A DNA stretch of 14,185 nucleotides, taken from an uncultured bacterium. Lineage in GTDB: Bacteria; Patescibacteriota; Minisyncoccia; Phycocordibacterales; UBA9973. Position numbers and translations under genes: made by a program. The stretch spans positions 1 through 14,185 of the forward strand of contig CAIVNB010000083.1 of NCBI GenBank assembly GCA_903907175.1, read 5' to 3'. This document shows, piece after piece, positions 1-7,085 of this stretch. The first letter of the stretch is position 1, and the number at the start of each line of letters is the position of its first letter. The notes under the pieces were generated by a model. The model was not told the origin of the DNA, made no database searches, and saw nothing but the letters and a program-made list of their open reading frames with translations.

Positions 1-810
1 GATTTAAAAAAGTTAGTTAGAGAAAATTATACAGATAGAAAAGTTTCAGTGACTTTATTAAATAATTTTTTTGAATGTCCTTGGAAATGGTATTTTAGAA
101 ATTTTTTACAGTTACCAGAAATTAAAGGGGTGAGCCTCGCTCTTGGTAGTGTAGTGCATTCAACGATTGAATTTATTTTAAAAGCTCCGAAATTGCCAAG
201 TGAAAAAGAAATAAAAAATGTTATTGAAATTAGGCTCTTGAAAGAAGGAGTTGATAATTCTGGGGATATTAAAAAGCTTGGAAAAGATGCATATGATGCG
301 ATAGAGGCTTTCGTAGATAATTACTATAAAGATATTGTTCCAAATTTTAAATCAGAAAAATCTGTTTCATATAAAGATAAAAGATTCCCACATTTAAACA
401 TTTACGGAAAGATTGATTTAGTAGAATATTTAGAAGGAAGTGTTATTCGAGTAACTGATTTTAAAACTGGTTCTTCAAAAACAAAAAATGTTATTGAAAA
501 AAAAGAAGAATGTAGAATGAGTTCTCTTTTGCGCCAGCTTGCCATGTATTCATATTTAATAAATGGCGATGAAAAAAATAAAAATGTCGCAGAGTCCAGA
601 CTTTTGTTTTTAGAAGAAGATTTTAAAAATAAAAATTCACTTTATGCTACTCGTATTACAGAGGAAGAGATTGATTTATTAGTAAAAGATATTAGTGATT
701 ATGATAATTTAATAAAAAATGGAGAATGGGTAAATCTAGAGTGTCATTCCAGTTCTTACGGAAAAAATACTGAGTGCGAATATTGTAAGCGAGCGAAAAT
801 CTATAAATAG
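1..810 (+). CDS. PD-(D/E)XK (RecB/AddB-like) nuclease, C-terminal part, 5' truncated by window
   Basis: The reading frame is open from base 1, so the gene begins upstream of the window; the GTG at 49 is an internal Val codon, not a convincing start. The visible 269 residues look like the nuclease domain at the C-terminus of UvrD/Rep-type or AddB-like DNA repair helicase-nucleases. Numbered from the window edge, it opens with a SVTLLNNFFECPWKWYF block (the CP-x-x-(Y/F) entry motif), then His53 in GSVVHSTIE, Asp139 in GKIDLVE, Asp153 and Lys155 in TDFKTG (the D-x-K catalytic core), and a QLAMYSYL helix around Gln179. Cys26 together with C-terminal Cys248, Cys259 and Cys262 could form an AddB/Cas4-type Fe-S staple, though the spacing is not canonical. 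The likely role is end processing in recombination or repair. A Cas4-like stand-alone nuclease is less likely because the protein extends upstream. The stop is TAG. Confidence 0.85.
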   Translation, partial: DLKKLVRENYTDRKVSVTLLNNFFECPWKWYFRNFLQLPEIKGVSLALGSVVHSTIEFILKAPKLPSEKEIKNVIEIRLLKEGVDNSGDIKKLGKDAYDAIEAFVDNYYKDIVPNFKSEKSVSYKDKRFPHLNIYGKIDLVEYLEGSVIRVTDFKTGSSKTKNVIEKKEECRMSSLLRQLAMYSYLINGDEKNKNVAESRLLFLEEDFKNKNSLYATRITEEEIDLLVKDISDYDNLIKNGEWVNLECHSSSYGKNTECEYCKRAKIYK

Positions 811-911
811 CCGAATAGAAGATGGGGTCCATTATCTAACCAACCCAAATAAAAACCTAAAAGAGCAAACACAGCTATAAGGACAATCAAAATCAAATAT
901 GTTTTTTTCAC
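801..911 (-). CDS. Candidate 36-aa single-pass membrane peptide
   Basis: A GTG-initiated frame on the minus strand encodes 36 residues, beginning MKKTYLILIVLIAV. Two lysines precede a hydrophobic helix (about residues 5-22), followed by a short polar tail with WLDNGPH and a TAG stop. It converges on the upstream nuclease gene and overlaps its last 10 bases. On the minus strand a TATAAT lies only 6 bases before the GTG, with TTTAAA 17 bases further upstream, so transcription would begin at or next to the start codon (a leaderless message). I do not recognise a family. The composition (positively charged start, clean membrane helix, GW and NGPH motifs in the tail) and the well-placed promoter argue for a real gene, but a frame this short can arise by chance. 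Confidence 0.42.
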   Translation of the reverse strand: MKKTYLILIVLIAVFALLGFYLGWLDNGPHLLFGYL

Positions 912-917
912 ATTTTA

Positions 918-946
918 ATTATACTATCTTTGTGTTAATATTTAAA
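918..946 (-). promoter_or_regulatory. Putative sigma70-type promoter for the minus-strand small ORF
   Basis: Read on the minus strand, TTTAAA (946-941) is followed after 17 bases by a consensus TATAAT (923-918). The start codon GTG begins at 911, within the expected transcription start zone. The -35 is weak, and the region is AT-rich enough that a chance match is possible. Confidence 0.4.
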
Positions 947-974
947 TGTTAACAATCGTTAACTGAAAAATTTT

Positions 975-1214
975 ATGTCTGATATAACTATACACAACAT
1001 CCATATTTCTTACGATGAAACAGATGATCGTGTTAGAGATTTTGTAAAATATTTAAAAGGCGAAGGAAGAAGAGAGGAATTTAGGGCATATTATGAAAAA
1101 GCTCGTAATTCTGGGAAAGATGGCCAAATTTATTTAAGTGATCAGCTTGGTAATGAGTTTTCCTTAGAATGCATGGGGGAACATATTTGTCGTTTAGGAT
1201 TAAGGGGAATGTAA
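975..1214 (+). CDS. Conserved-looking small protein of unknown function upstream of pheS
   Basis: This is a 79-residue hydrophilic protein with no signal peptide or membrane segment. It starts with MSDITIHNIHISYDE, continues through a charged helical middle rich in Arg, Glu and Lys (residues about 18-45), and ends with a Gly/Leu/Cys-containing segment. The ATG at 975 follows an AT-rich leader without a Shine-Dalgarno site. Its TAA stop is 5 bases before the pheS ATG, so it is probably co-transcribed with pheST. I do not recognise a family. The coding call rests on its tight spacing with pheS and on continuous codon use like its neighbours. Confidence 0.6.
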   Translation: MSDITIHNIHISYDETDDRVRDFVKYLKGEGRREEFRAYYEKARNSGKDGQIYLSDQLGNEFSLECMGEHICRLGLRGM

Positions 1215-1219
1215 AAATT

Positions 1220-1948
1220 ATGGAAAAAGAAATACAAAAAGGCTTATCCGCTGTCGCGGGGAAAGAACATCCGCTTTCTATGGTAATAAATGAAGCCATA
1301 AAGGTTTTTACTGATTTGGGTTTTGAAGTTGCAGTAGGTCCAGAAATTGAAGATGTCTGGCATAATTTTGATGCACTTAATATGCCGAAAGACCATACCG
1401 CTCGCGACATGCAAGATACTTTTTACATAAAAGGAAAAGAAGGGGAAGTCTTGAGGACGCATACCTCCAATGTACAAATTAGATATATGGAAAATTTTGC
1501 AAAGAGTGGCTTGAAGCCTCCATTTGCGGTTATTTCAGTTGGCAAATGTTTTCGTAATGAAGCGACTGATGCAACCCACGAAATGCAATTTTATCAAATT
1601 GAAGGGCTCATGATTGGGGAAAATATTTCAATGGCAAATTTAAAAGGAGTTTTGTCTCATTTTTACAAAAAAATATTAGGGAGAGATACCAATCTTCGTT
1701 TCCGTCCAAGCTTTTTTCCATTCGTTGAGCCTGCAATTGAATTTGATTTAACCTATAAAGATAAATTGATTGAAATGGGAGGGGCAGGAATGGTGCATCC
1801 AAAAGTACTAGAAAACTGCGGAATTGATTCTACTAAATATCAAGGTTTTGCTTTTGGACCAGGGCTTGAGAGATTAATGGTAATAAAATATGTTATGCCA
1901 GATATCCGTCCAGCTTATCAAGGTGATTTAAGGTTTAATCAATTTTAA
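1220..1948 (+). CDS. pheS: Phenylalanine--tRNA ligase alpha subunit, short form
   Basis: This is the catalytic subunit that charges tRNA-Phe, working as an (alpha-beta)2 complex with PheT. The 242-residue protein contains the class II aaRS motifs: HTSNVQIRYM near residues 81-90, motif 2 (GKCFRNEATDATHEMQF, 108-124) and motif 3 (GFAFGPGLERLMVIKY, 209-224). The frame also extends upstream to an ATG at 1169, but the start at 1220 is chosen because the extra 17 residues overlap the preceding gene and the PheS-like sequence begins after 1220. Most bacterial PheS are about 330-350 residues with an N-terminal coiled coil that contacts tRNA; here the protein begins almost at the catalytic domain, so the coiled coil is essentially absent. 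pheT follows after one base. No Shine-Dalgarno site is visible. Confidence 0.95.
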   Translation: MEKEIQKGLSAVAGKEHPLSMVINEAIKVFTDLGFEVAVGPEIEDVWHNFDALNMPKDHTARDMQDTFYIKGKEGEVLRTHTSNVQIRYMENFAKSGLKPPFAVISVGKCFRNEATDATHEMQFYQIEGLMIGENISMANLKGVLSHFYKKILGRDTNLRFRPSFFPFVEPAIEFDLTYKDKLIEMGGAGMVHPKVLENCGIDSTKYQGFAFGPGLERLMVIKYVMPDIRPAYQGDLRFNQF

Positions 1949-1949
1949 A

Positions 1950-3776
1950 ATGAAAATATCTTACAATTGGTTACAAAATTATTTTGAAGAAGAATTACCT
2001 GACCCAGAAAAAATTTCTGAGGGGATTATTTTTCATTCCTTTGAAGTAGAAGAAGTGGAAAAGGTTGGCAATGACACAATTTTTGATATCAAAATTCTTC
2101 CAGACAGAGCTCATGACTGTCTTTCACATTGGGGGATTGCAAAAGAAGTTTCTGCCATTTTTGATTTAAAACTAAAAGAAAAAAAGATTGGAATTTTTAA
2201 ACCAAAGCCAACGAATTTAAAAATAGAAATACAAGATGAAAAATGTCTTCGTTATATGGGACGCATAGTGAGAGGCGTTAAAGTCGAGGAAAGTCCTTTA
2301 TGGTTAAAGGAAAAACTAAATGCGATAGGCCAAAAGTCTATAAATAACATTGTAGATTCTGCAAATTTTGTGATGTTTGATCTAGGGCAACCTATACATT
2401 GTTTTGATTTAGATAAATTAGCCAGCGAGAAAATAATAGTAAGAAATGGAAAAACAGGCGAAAAGTTAACCACTCTTGATAAAAAAGATATAAATCTTGA
2501 TGAGTCTATTTTAGTAATTGCGGACGAGCGTGATTCTCTTGCAATAGCGGGAATAAAAGGTGGGACAAAAGCTGAAGTTGATTTATCTACAAAGAACATT
2601 GTGATAGAGGTGGCTAATTTTAATTCCACAACAACAAGAAAAACAGCAAAAAAAATAAATATTTTAACAGATGCGGTAAAAAGATATGAAAATGAATTAT
2701 CTCCAGAACTCTGCGAAAAGGCCATGAATAGTATTACTGATTTAATACTTGAAGTAGCACAAGGAGAAACAGAGGATGTAGTAGATATCTATCTTCAAAA
2801 AGTTGAAGAAAAAGAAGTTAATGTATCCATTGATTATATTAACAAACGCCTTGGTTCTAATTTTTCAAAAAAAGAAATAGAAAGTGTATGGCAGAAATTA
2901 AATTTTAGATATGTGGAAAAAGATGGAATATTTGTGATCAGAATTCCATATTTAAGAATTGATTTAACGGGACCGCATGATTTTACAGAAGAAGTAATTA
3001 GAGTTTTAGGCTATGACAGACTTGAAGAAAAAATGCCTGAGATAAAACTTGAAACAAAAATTAATGAGACTTTTTCGAAAATGCTTTGGGCGAGAAATAA
3101 ATTACTGAATGATGGATATAGCGAAGTAATGACTTATGCATTTCGCAACAAGGGGGAAGTGGAAGTTCTCGCTTCTGCTTCTGATAAAAAATTCTTAAGA
3201 AATAATTTGACCGATGGATTAAAAGAGAGTTTGAAATTAAATCAATTGAATGCGCCTTTTTTAGGCTTGAGTGAGATAAAAATATTTGAAATTGGAACGG
3301 TGTTTTTGAAAGACAAGGAAGAAATACACGTTGCGCATAATCAGAAGAAAGAAATAAAAGAAATGAAACTAGATGAGTTTATAAAAAATAACAAATCAGA
3401 AGCAAGGTCTCTTGGTGAATTACTTTCAACTTTCAACTTTCAACTTTCAACTAGGCGTTTTATGCCTTGGTCAATTTATCCGTTTATTTCTCGAGATGTA
3501 GCAGTGTGGATGCCTGCCCGCCCTCAAGAGGGAGCAGGCGGGACAGATGGGGATAGTCCTGATGAATTAAAAAAGATACTTATAGAAAATGGGACAGAGC
3601 TTTTAATTAGAGAGCCATATATTTTTGATTCATTTACAAAAAATGGAAAAATTTCTTATGCGTTTCGACTTGTTTTCCAATCATATGACAGAACCCTTAC
3701 TGATAATGAGGTAAATGAAATAATGGCTAAGATAAATTCTAAAATAAGTGTTCATACAGACTGGCAATTACGCTAA
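1950..3776 (+). CDS. pheT: Phenylalanine--tRNA ligase beta subunit, lacking the EMAP-II-like tRNA-binding domain
   Basis: This is the beta subunit of PheRS, 608 residues against the usual roughly 800. The N-terminus (MKISYNWLQNYF) is canonical, but after about residue 39 the chain jumps to the segment around FDIKILPDRAHDC that normally follows the EMAP-II/OB-fold tRNA-binding domain, so that domain of about 110 residues is missing. Next come B3/B4 with the editing site (about 90-285), B5 (about 288-360, with DFTEEVIRVLGYD), a shortened B6/B7 class II-like core (about 370-500, with IKIFEIGTVF), and a C-terminal FDX-ACB anticodon-binding domain (about 504-608). Two repeats lie in frame: a heptamer tandem repeat encoding residues 491-501, in the linker before FDX-ACB, and a GC-rich palindrome encoding residues about 522-531, in a loop of FDX-ACB. 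The gene is coupled to pheS. Confidence 0.95.
   Translation: MKISYNWLQNYFEEELPDPEKISEGIIFHSFEVEEVEKVGNDTIFDIKILPDRAHDCLSHWGIAKEVSAIFDLKLKEKKIGIFKPKPTNLKIEIQDEKCLRYMGRIVRGVKVEESPLWLKEKLNAIGQKSINNIVDSANFVMFDLGQPIHCFDLDKLASEKIIVRNGKTGEKLTTLDKKDINLDESILVIADERDSLAIAGIKGGTKAEVDLSTKNIVIEVANFNSTTTRKTAKKINILTDAVKRYENELSPELCEKAMNSITDLILEVAQGETEDVVDIYLQKVEEKEVNVSIDYINKRLGSNFSKKEIESVWQKLNFRYVEKDGIFVIRIPYLRIDLTGPHDFTEEVIRVLGYDRLEEKMPEIKLETKINETFSKMLWARNKLLNDGYSEVMTYAFRNKGEVEVLASASDKKFLRNNLTDGLKESLKLNQLNAPFLGLSEIKIFEIGTVFLKDKEEIHVAHNQKKEIKEMKLDEFIKNNKSEARSLGELLSTFNFQLSTRRFMPWSIYPFISRDVAVWMPARPQEGAGGTDGDSPDELKKILIENGTELLIREPYIFDSFTKNGKISYAFRLVFQSYDRTLTDNEVNEIMAKINSKISVHTDWQLR
3422..3452 (+). repeat. Heptamer tandem repeat (ACTTTCA) x 4.4 inside pheT
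   Basis: Four perfect ACTTTCA units (3422-3449) are followed by a partial ACT. The unit is 7 bp, so each successive copy is read in a different frame, yielding a Leu/Ser/Thr/Phe/Asn/Gln stretch in the linker between the PheT core and the FDX-ACB domain. Gain or loss of a single unit would shift the frame. Confidence 0.9.
3513..3542 (+). repeat. GC-rich palindromic element inserted in frame in pheT
   Basis: The inner arms CCCTC and GAGGG (3521-3525 and 3528-3532) are flanked by CCTGC/GCAGG (3513-3517, 3534-3538) and the alternative CCCGCC/GGCGGG (3517-3522, 3537-3542). Its GC content is far above that of pheT. It codes for a Pro/Gly/Ala/Arg-rich loop following the conserved RDVAVWMP strand of the FDX-ACB domain. 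The vocabulary (CCTGCC, GGCAGG) resembles the hairpin at 11276-11299. Confidence 0.7.
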
Positions 3777-3785
3777 GCATTTAAT

Positions 3786-3813
3786 TTGCATTTTTTTATT
3801 AAATGTATAGAAT
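3786..3813 (+). promoter_or_regulatory. Putative promoter for secDF
   Basis: TTGCAT (3786-3791) is followed after 16 bases by TAGAAT (3808-3813), 12 bases before the secD ATG. The leader would be only a few bases. A weak AT inverted repeat, CATTTAAT/ATTAAATG (3778-3785, 3798-3805), spans the same gap. Confidence 0.4.
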
Positions 3814-3825
3814 AGAACTATATTT

Positions 3826-5190
3826 ATGTGGAAGAAAAGAATAATAGCTTTAATAATAATCTTATTAGGCGTCGGGCTTGCTTTTTTTGTTTTTAAGTCT
3901 GAACCTAAATTAAACAAGAATTTTGACAAAGCAAGCTCTTTTTTCAAGAATCACCCTTTCCGTTTAGGGCTTGATCTTTCTGGGGGAAGTCATTTGATTT
4001 ACAAGGCTGATATATCCCAAGTCCCAACTGGACAAGTTTCTGACTCAATGAACGCACTTCGAGATGTCATTGAACGAAGAGTTAATCTATTTGGAGTGTC
4101 TGAACCAGTAGTTCAAGTACAAAATGGTGGTTTTATTTCTGGAAACAATGATGAAAAGCTCATCGTAGATCTTCCTGGAGTTACAGATGTAGAGAAAGCA
4201 ACAGAAATGATTGGGCAGACGCCATTACTTGAATTTAAGATTGAGGCACCCAAAGATACTCCACAAAAATTAACAGTTGGCAAAGACGGAAAAGCTACTG
4301 CAGATTTATCACCACAATATGTATCAACAGAGTTAACAGGTAGGTATTTAAAAAAGGCAACGTTAGAGTTTGATCAAAATACTCGTGAACCGAAAGTTGG
4401 TTTGCAGTTTGATGATACAGGGACAAAACTTTTTGCCCAAATAACAAAAGATAATGTTGGTAAGATTGTTGCCATATATTTGGACGGGGCTCCTATTTCT
4501 ACTCCTGTTGTTCGTGAAGAAATAACTGGTGGTACTGCTCAAATTTCTGGGAACTTTACCCCAGTAGAAGCAAAACAATTAGTAGGGAGATTAAATTCTG
4601 GTGCTCTTCCTGTCCCTATAACTCTTCTCTCTAAACAAACCATTGGTGCAATTTTAGGTGATAATGCTTTATTTGCTGGATTAAAAGCTGCAATTATTGG
4701 GTTTTTATTTGTAGCATTATTTTTATTACTTTGGTATCGTTTGCCAGGACTTATAGCAGTCCTATCTCTTTTAATATATGTAACAATAATACTTACTTTA
4801 TTTAAATTACTTCCTGTCACTTTAACCGCTGCAGGTATCGCTGGGTTCATCATTTCGATAGGAGTAGCTGTTGATGCTAACGTTCTTATCTTTGAGCGAG
4901 TAAAAGAAGAATTACGTTCTGGCCGAACTATTGCAGATTCTGTTTCAGCTGGTTTCTCCAGAGCTTGGTTTTCAATTCGAGATTCAAATACTTCAAGTAT
5001 CATCACGGCTATTATCCTTTTCTGGTTTGGAACATCATTAATCAAGGGATTTGCACTTACTCTTGGTATGGGAGTATTGGTTTCAATGTTGTCTGCTATC
5101 ACTATTACTAGAATCTTTCTTTACGCGATTGAGTTTATTGGTGAAGGAAAAGTTGCAAGATTTTTGTTTTCAAGTGGATTAAGTAAATAA
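3826..5190 (+). CDS. secD: Protein translocase subunit SecD
   Basis: SecD works with SecF to pull secreted proteins across the inner membrane using the proton gradient, after SecYEG/SecA translocation. The 454-residue protein has an N-terminal membrane helix (about 5-23), the conserved FRLGLDLSGGSHL motif (45-57), a first periplasmic domain with LIVDLPGVTDVEKA (112-125), and the IYLDGAPISTPVV and ISGNFTPVEAKQL segments (217-253). A C-terminal block of five membrane helices (about 283-435) includes VDANVLIFERVKEE with Asp350, the proton-relay residue region of the RND fold. It is shorter than enterobacterial SecD (about 615), with a reduced periplasmic region, as in many Gram-positive and CPR proteins. 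secF follows after 15 bases. Confidence 0.97.
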   Translation: MWKKRIIALIIILLGVGLAFFVFKSEPKLNKNFDKASSFFKNHPFRLGLDLSGGSHLIYKADISQVPTGQVSDSMNALRDVIERRVNLFGVSEPVVQVQNGGFISGNNDEKLIVDLPGVTDVEKATEMIGQTPLLEFKIEAPKDTPQKLTVGKDGKATADLSPQYVSTELTGRYLKKATLEFDQNTREPKVGLQFDDTGTKLFAQITKDNVGKIVAIYLDGAPISTPVVREEITGGTAQISGNFTPVEAKQLVGRLNSGALPVPITLLSKQTIGAILGDNALFAGLKAAIIGFLFVALFLLLWYRLPGLIAVLSLLIYVTIILTLFKLLPVTLTAAGIAGFIISIGVAVDANVLIFERVKEELRSGRTIADSVSAGFSRAWFSIRDSNTSSIITAIILFWFGTSLIKGFALTLGMGVLVSMLSAITITRIFLYAIEFIGEGKVARFLFSSGLSK

Positions 5191-5205
5191 TTTTAAAATA
5201 AAAAA

Positions 5206-6129
5206 ATGTTCGTAATAAAATACAAAAAAATATTTATCAGCATATCAATAGGATTGGTTGTTCTTTCGGTTCTTGCACTTTCTATTTTTGGGCTAAAAGT
5301 AGGGATTGATTTTAAGGGTGGAGCATTAACTGAAGTTTCATACAAAGATGCAAGGCCCGTACAGTCAGATTTAAATACATCGTTGCAGGCATTGAATCTT
5401 GGGTCTGTTCTTCTTCAGCCAGCAGGAGACAAAGATTATATTGTAAAATCTCGTGATTTGAGTGATGTAGAGCATACTTTATTGTTGAAGACACTTTCAA
5501 GTGACGGGAAGAACGCTCTTGATGAAGTAAGCTTTAATTCAATTGGCCCATCTGTCGGGCAAGAACTTACCAGAAAAGCAATTATTGCAATAATACTTGT
5601 TTCTTTAGCAATAATAATTTTTATCGCTTTTGCATTCCGTAAAGTTTCAAAACCTGTTTCTTCTTGGAGATATGGAATTATTGCTATTGTTTCACTATTA
5701 CATGATGTGATAATCCCTATCGGTCTTTATACTATGCTTTCTCATTTCTTTGGTGTTGAGATAGATACACTTTTTGTAGTGGCAGCACTAACTATTTTGG
5801 GATTGTCAGTTTCTGATACTATCGTTATTTTTGATCGAATAAGAGAAAATATAAGAAATCAAATAGCACATTCTAAAATTAATTTTAGTGAAGTTGTTGG
5901 GAAAAGTTTAGAGCAATCATATGTAAGATCAATTTGTACTTCGCTCACCGTTATCTTGGTGTTGTTGTCTCTATTTTTCTTTGGCCCAGCTTCTACAAAA
6001 TATTTCGCATTAATGCTTACAGCAGGAATGTTCTTTGGAACATATTCATCTATATTCCTTGCTTCTCCCTTGCTTGTTTGGGTAGAAGAAGTACAGGCAA
6101 AAAATAAAGAAAATAAAAAGAAAAAATAA
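5206..6129 (+). CDS. secF: Protein translocase subunit SecF
   Basis: This is the partner of SecD in the SecDF export motor. The 307-residue protein has an N-terminal membrane helix (about 10-29), the SecF signature VGIDFKGGALTEVSY (32-46), a small extracytoplasmic domain ending at SIGPSVGQELTRKA (112-125), and a cluster of five membrane helices with SVSDTIVIFDRIREN (201-215; Asp204 and Asp210). The C-terminus is a short Lys-rich cytoplasmic tail. It is separate from secD, not fused. Its upstream spacer of 15 bases is pure A/T with no Shine-Dalgarno site, so translation probably follows secD on the same message. Confidence 0.97.
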   Translation: MFVIKYKKIFISISIGLVVLSVLALSIFGLKVGIDFKGGALTEVSYKDARPVQSDLNTSLQALNLGSVLLQPAGDKDYIVKSRDLSDVEHTLLLKTLSSDGKNALDEVSFNSIGPSVGQELTRKAIIAIILVSLAIIIFIAFAFRKVSKPVSSWRYGIIAIVSLLHDVIIPIGLYTMLSHFFGVEIDTLFVVAALTILGLSVSDTIVIFDRIRENIRNQIAHSKINFSEVVGKSLEQSYVRSICTSLTVILVLLSLFFFGPASTKYFALMLTAGMFFGTYSSIFLASPLLVWVEEVQAKNKENKKKK

Positions 6130-6150
6130 TTTTGTTTTTTTATTATTAAT

Positions 6151-6186
6151 TTTCGCCAAGAGCGAATCAGTCTTAGACTGGAATTT
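6151..6186 (+). promoter_or_regulatory. Twin-hairpin element, copy A, upstream of the slipin gene
   Basis: Two adjacent stem-loops are visible: TTCGC/GCGAA (6152-6156, 6162-6166) and CAGTC-TTA-GACTG (6168-6180), flanked by AT arms. It aligns without gaps to 7041-7076 at 29 of 36 positions, and two stem pairs differ by compensatory changes. It ends 8 bases before the ATG at 6195. Confidence 0.7.
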
Positions 6187-6194
6187 TAAAACAT

Positions 6195-6944
6195 ATGTTA
6201 TATATAATTCTAGCAGTGTTTGTGCTAATTGTTTCTGGGCTTAGGGTTGTAAAGCAATATGAAAGAGGTGTTATATTTTTCTTAGGGAAATGTACTGGGG
6301 TACGAGGACCCGGACTTATTTATGTTGTTCCTATTTTTGAACGTATGAGCAAAGTCACGATGCGTACCGTAACTATGGCTATTCCTTCTCAAAAAATTAT
6401 TACAAAAGATAACGTTTCGATAGATATTGCGGCGGTGGCGTATTATCATGTTGTAGATCCAGAAAAATCAGTTATTGCAATTGAAGATGTTTTCAATGCT
6501 GTAAATCAAATTAGTCAGACAACAGTCAGAAATGTTGTTGGACAATTTATGCTAGATCAGTTACTTTCTCAAACCGTTGATATAAATACACAAATTAAAA
6601 ATGTGATTGATTCTCATACTGAACCATGGGGAGCAGAAGTGACAGCCGTTGAAATTAAAGATATAACTTTGCCTGATAATATGCAAAGAGCTATGGCGAA
6701 AGAAGCTGAGGCAGAAAGAGAGAGAAGAGCAAAGATAGTTGCAGCTGAAGGAGAATTTCAAGCAGCTCAAAAACTTGGTGAAGCTGCAGATTTGATTTCT
6801 AAGCATCCAGTAGCATTGCAGCTTCGTACCTTGCAGACCATGGCAGAAATAAGCGTAGAAAAAAATTCCACCATTATTTTCCCAGCTCAATTTATGACTA
6901 CAGTAAATGAAGCAATAAGGATGATAAAGGGGGATAATAAATAA
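6195..6944 (+). CDS. SPFH/band-7 family protein (slipin, stomatin-like)
   Basis: This 249-residue protein has an N-terminal membrane helix or hairpin (about 2-17), then a classic slipin band-7 domain: QYERGVIFFLGKC (21-33), GPGLIYVVPIFERM (38-51), MRTVTMAIPSQKIITKDNV (56-74), VDPEKSVIAIEDV (87-99) and TTVRNVVGQFMLDQLL (109-124). A charged Glu/Ala/Arg coiled-coil segment follows (about 166-200, AEAERERRAKIVAAEGE), then a C-terminal oligomerisation segment. Slipins form membrane-bound rings and scaffolds that organise or protect membrane proteins. In many bacteria they sit beside an NfeD protease-like gene; none is present here, and the neighbours are secDF and lemA. A strong hairpin terminator follows. 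Confidence 0.93.
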   Translation: MLYIILAVFVLIVSGLRVVKQYERGVIFFLGKCTGVRGPGLIYVVPIFERMSKVTMRTVTMAIPSQKIITKDNVSIDIAAVAYYHVVDPEKSVIAIEDVFNAVNQISQTTVRNVVGQFMLDQLLSQTVDINTQIKNVIDSHTEPWGAEVTAVEIKDITLPDNMQRAMAKEAEAERERRAKIVAAEGEFQAAQKLGEAADLISKHPVALQLRTLQTMAEISVEKNSTIIFPAQFMTTVNEAIRMIKGDNK

Positions 6945-6960
6945 TTAAAATAATAAATAA

Positions 6961-6998
6961 AAGAATCCCAGATATATTATCTGGGATTCTTGATTTTT
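6961..6998 (+). terminator. Rho-independent terminator after the slipin gene
   Basis: A perfect 14-bp stem (6961-6974 with 6978-6991) closes a 3-nt loop, followed by a short T-rich stretch. The arm reads AAGAATCCCAGATA. The T-tract is modest, but the stem is long and sits 16 bases after the stop codon. Confidence 0.85.
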
Positions 6999-7040
6999 AG
7001 TAGAATAGTAGTACTATTGATAGTGTGATTATTAGCTTAT

Positions 7041-7076
7041 TTCCGCCAAAGGCGGATCAGCCTTAGGCTGAAATTT
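7041..7076 (+). promoter_or_regulatory. Twin-hairpin element, copy B, upstream of lemA
   Basis: Two perfect 6-bp hairpins lie in tandem: TCCGCC-AAA-GGCGGA (7042-7056) and TCAGCC-TTA-GGCTGA (7057-7071), enclosed by ATTT/AAAT. It is the more GC-rich partner of the element at 6151-6186 and ends 9 bases before the lemA ATG. Confidence 0.75.
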
Positions 7077-7085
7077 ATAAAAAAT

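Noticed and set aside
1..810. Cas4 nuclease
   Set aside because: The frame extends upstream of the window and there are no CRISPR genes; a repair helicase-nuclease C-terminus fits better.
1169..1219. Upstream in-frame ATG extending PheS by 17 residues
   Set aside because: It overlaps the preceding 79-aa gene in another frame and adds no PheS-like sequence; the ATG at 1220 fits better.
3422..3452. CRISPR-like repeat
   Set aside because: It is a contiguous 7-bp tandem array without spacers; no CRISPR array or cas operon is present.
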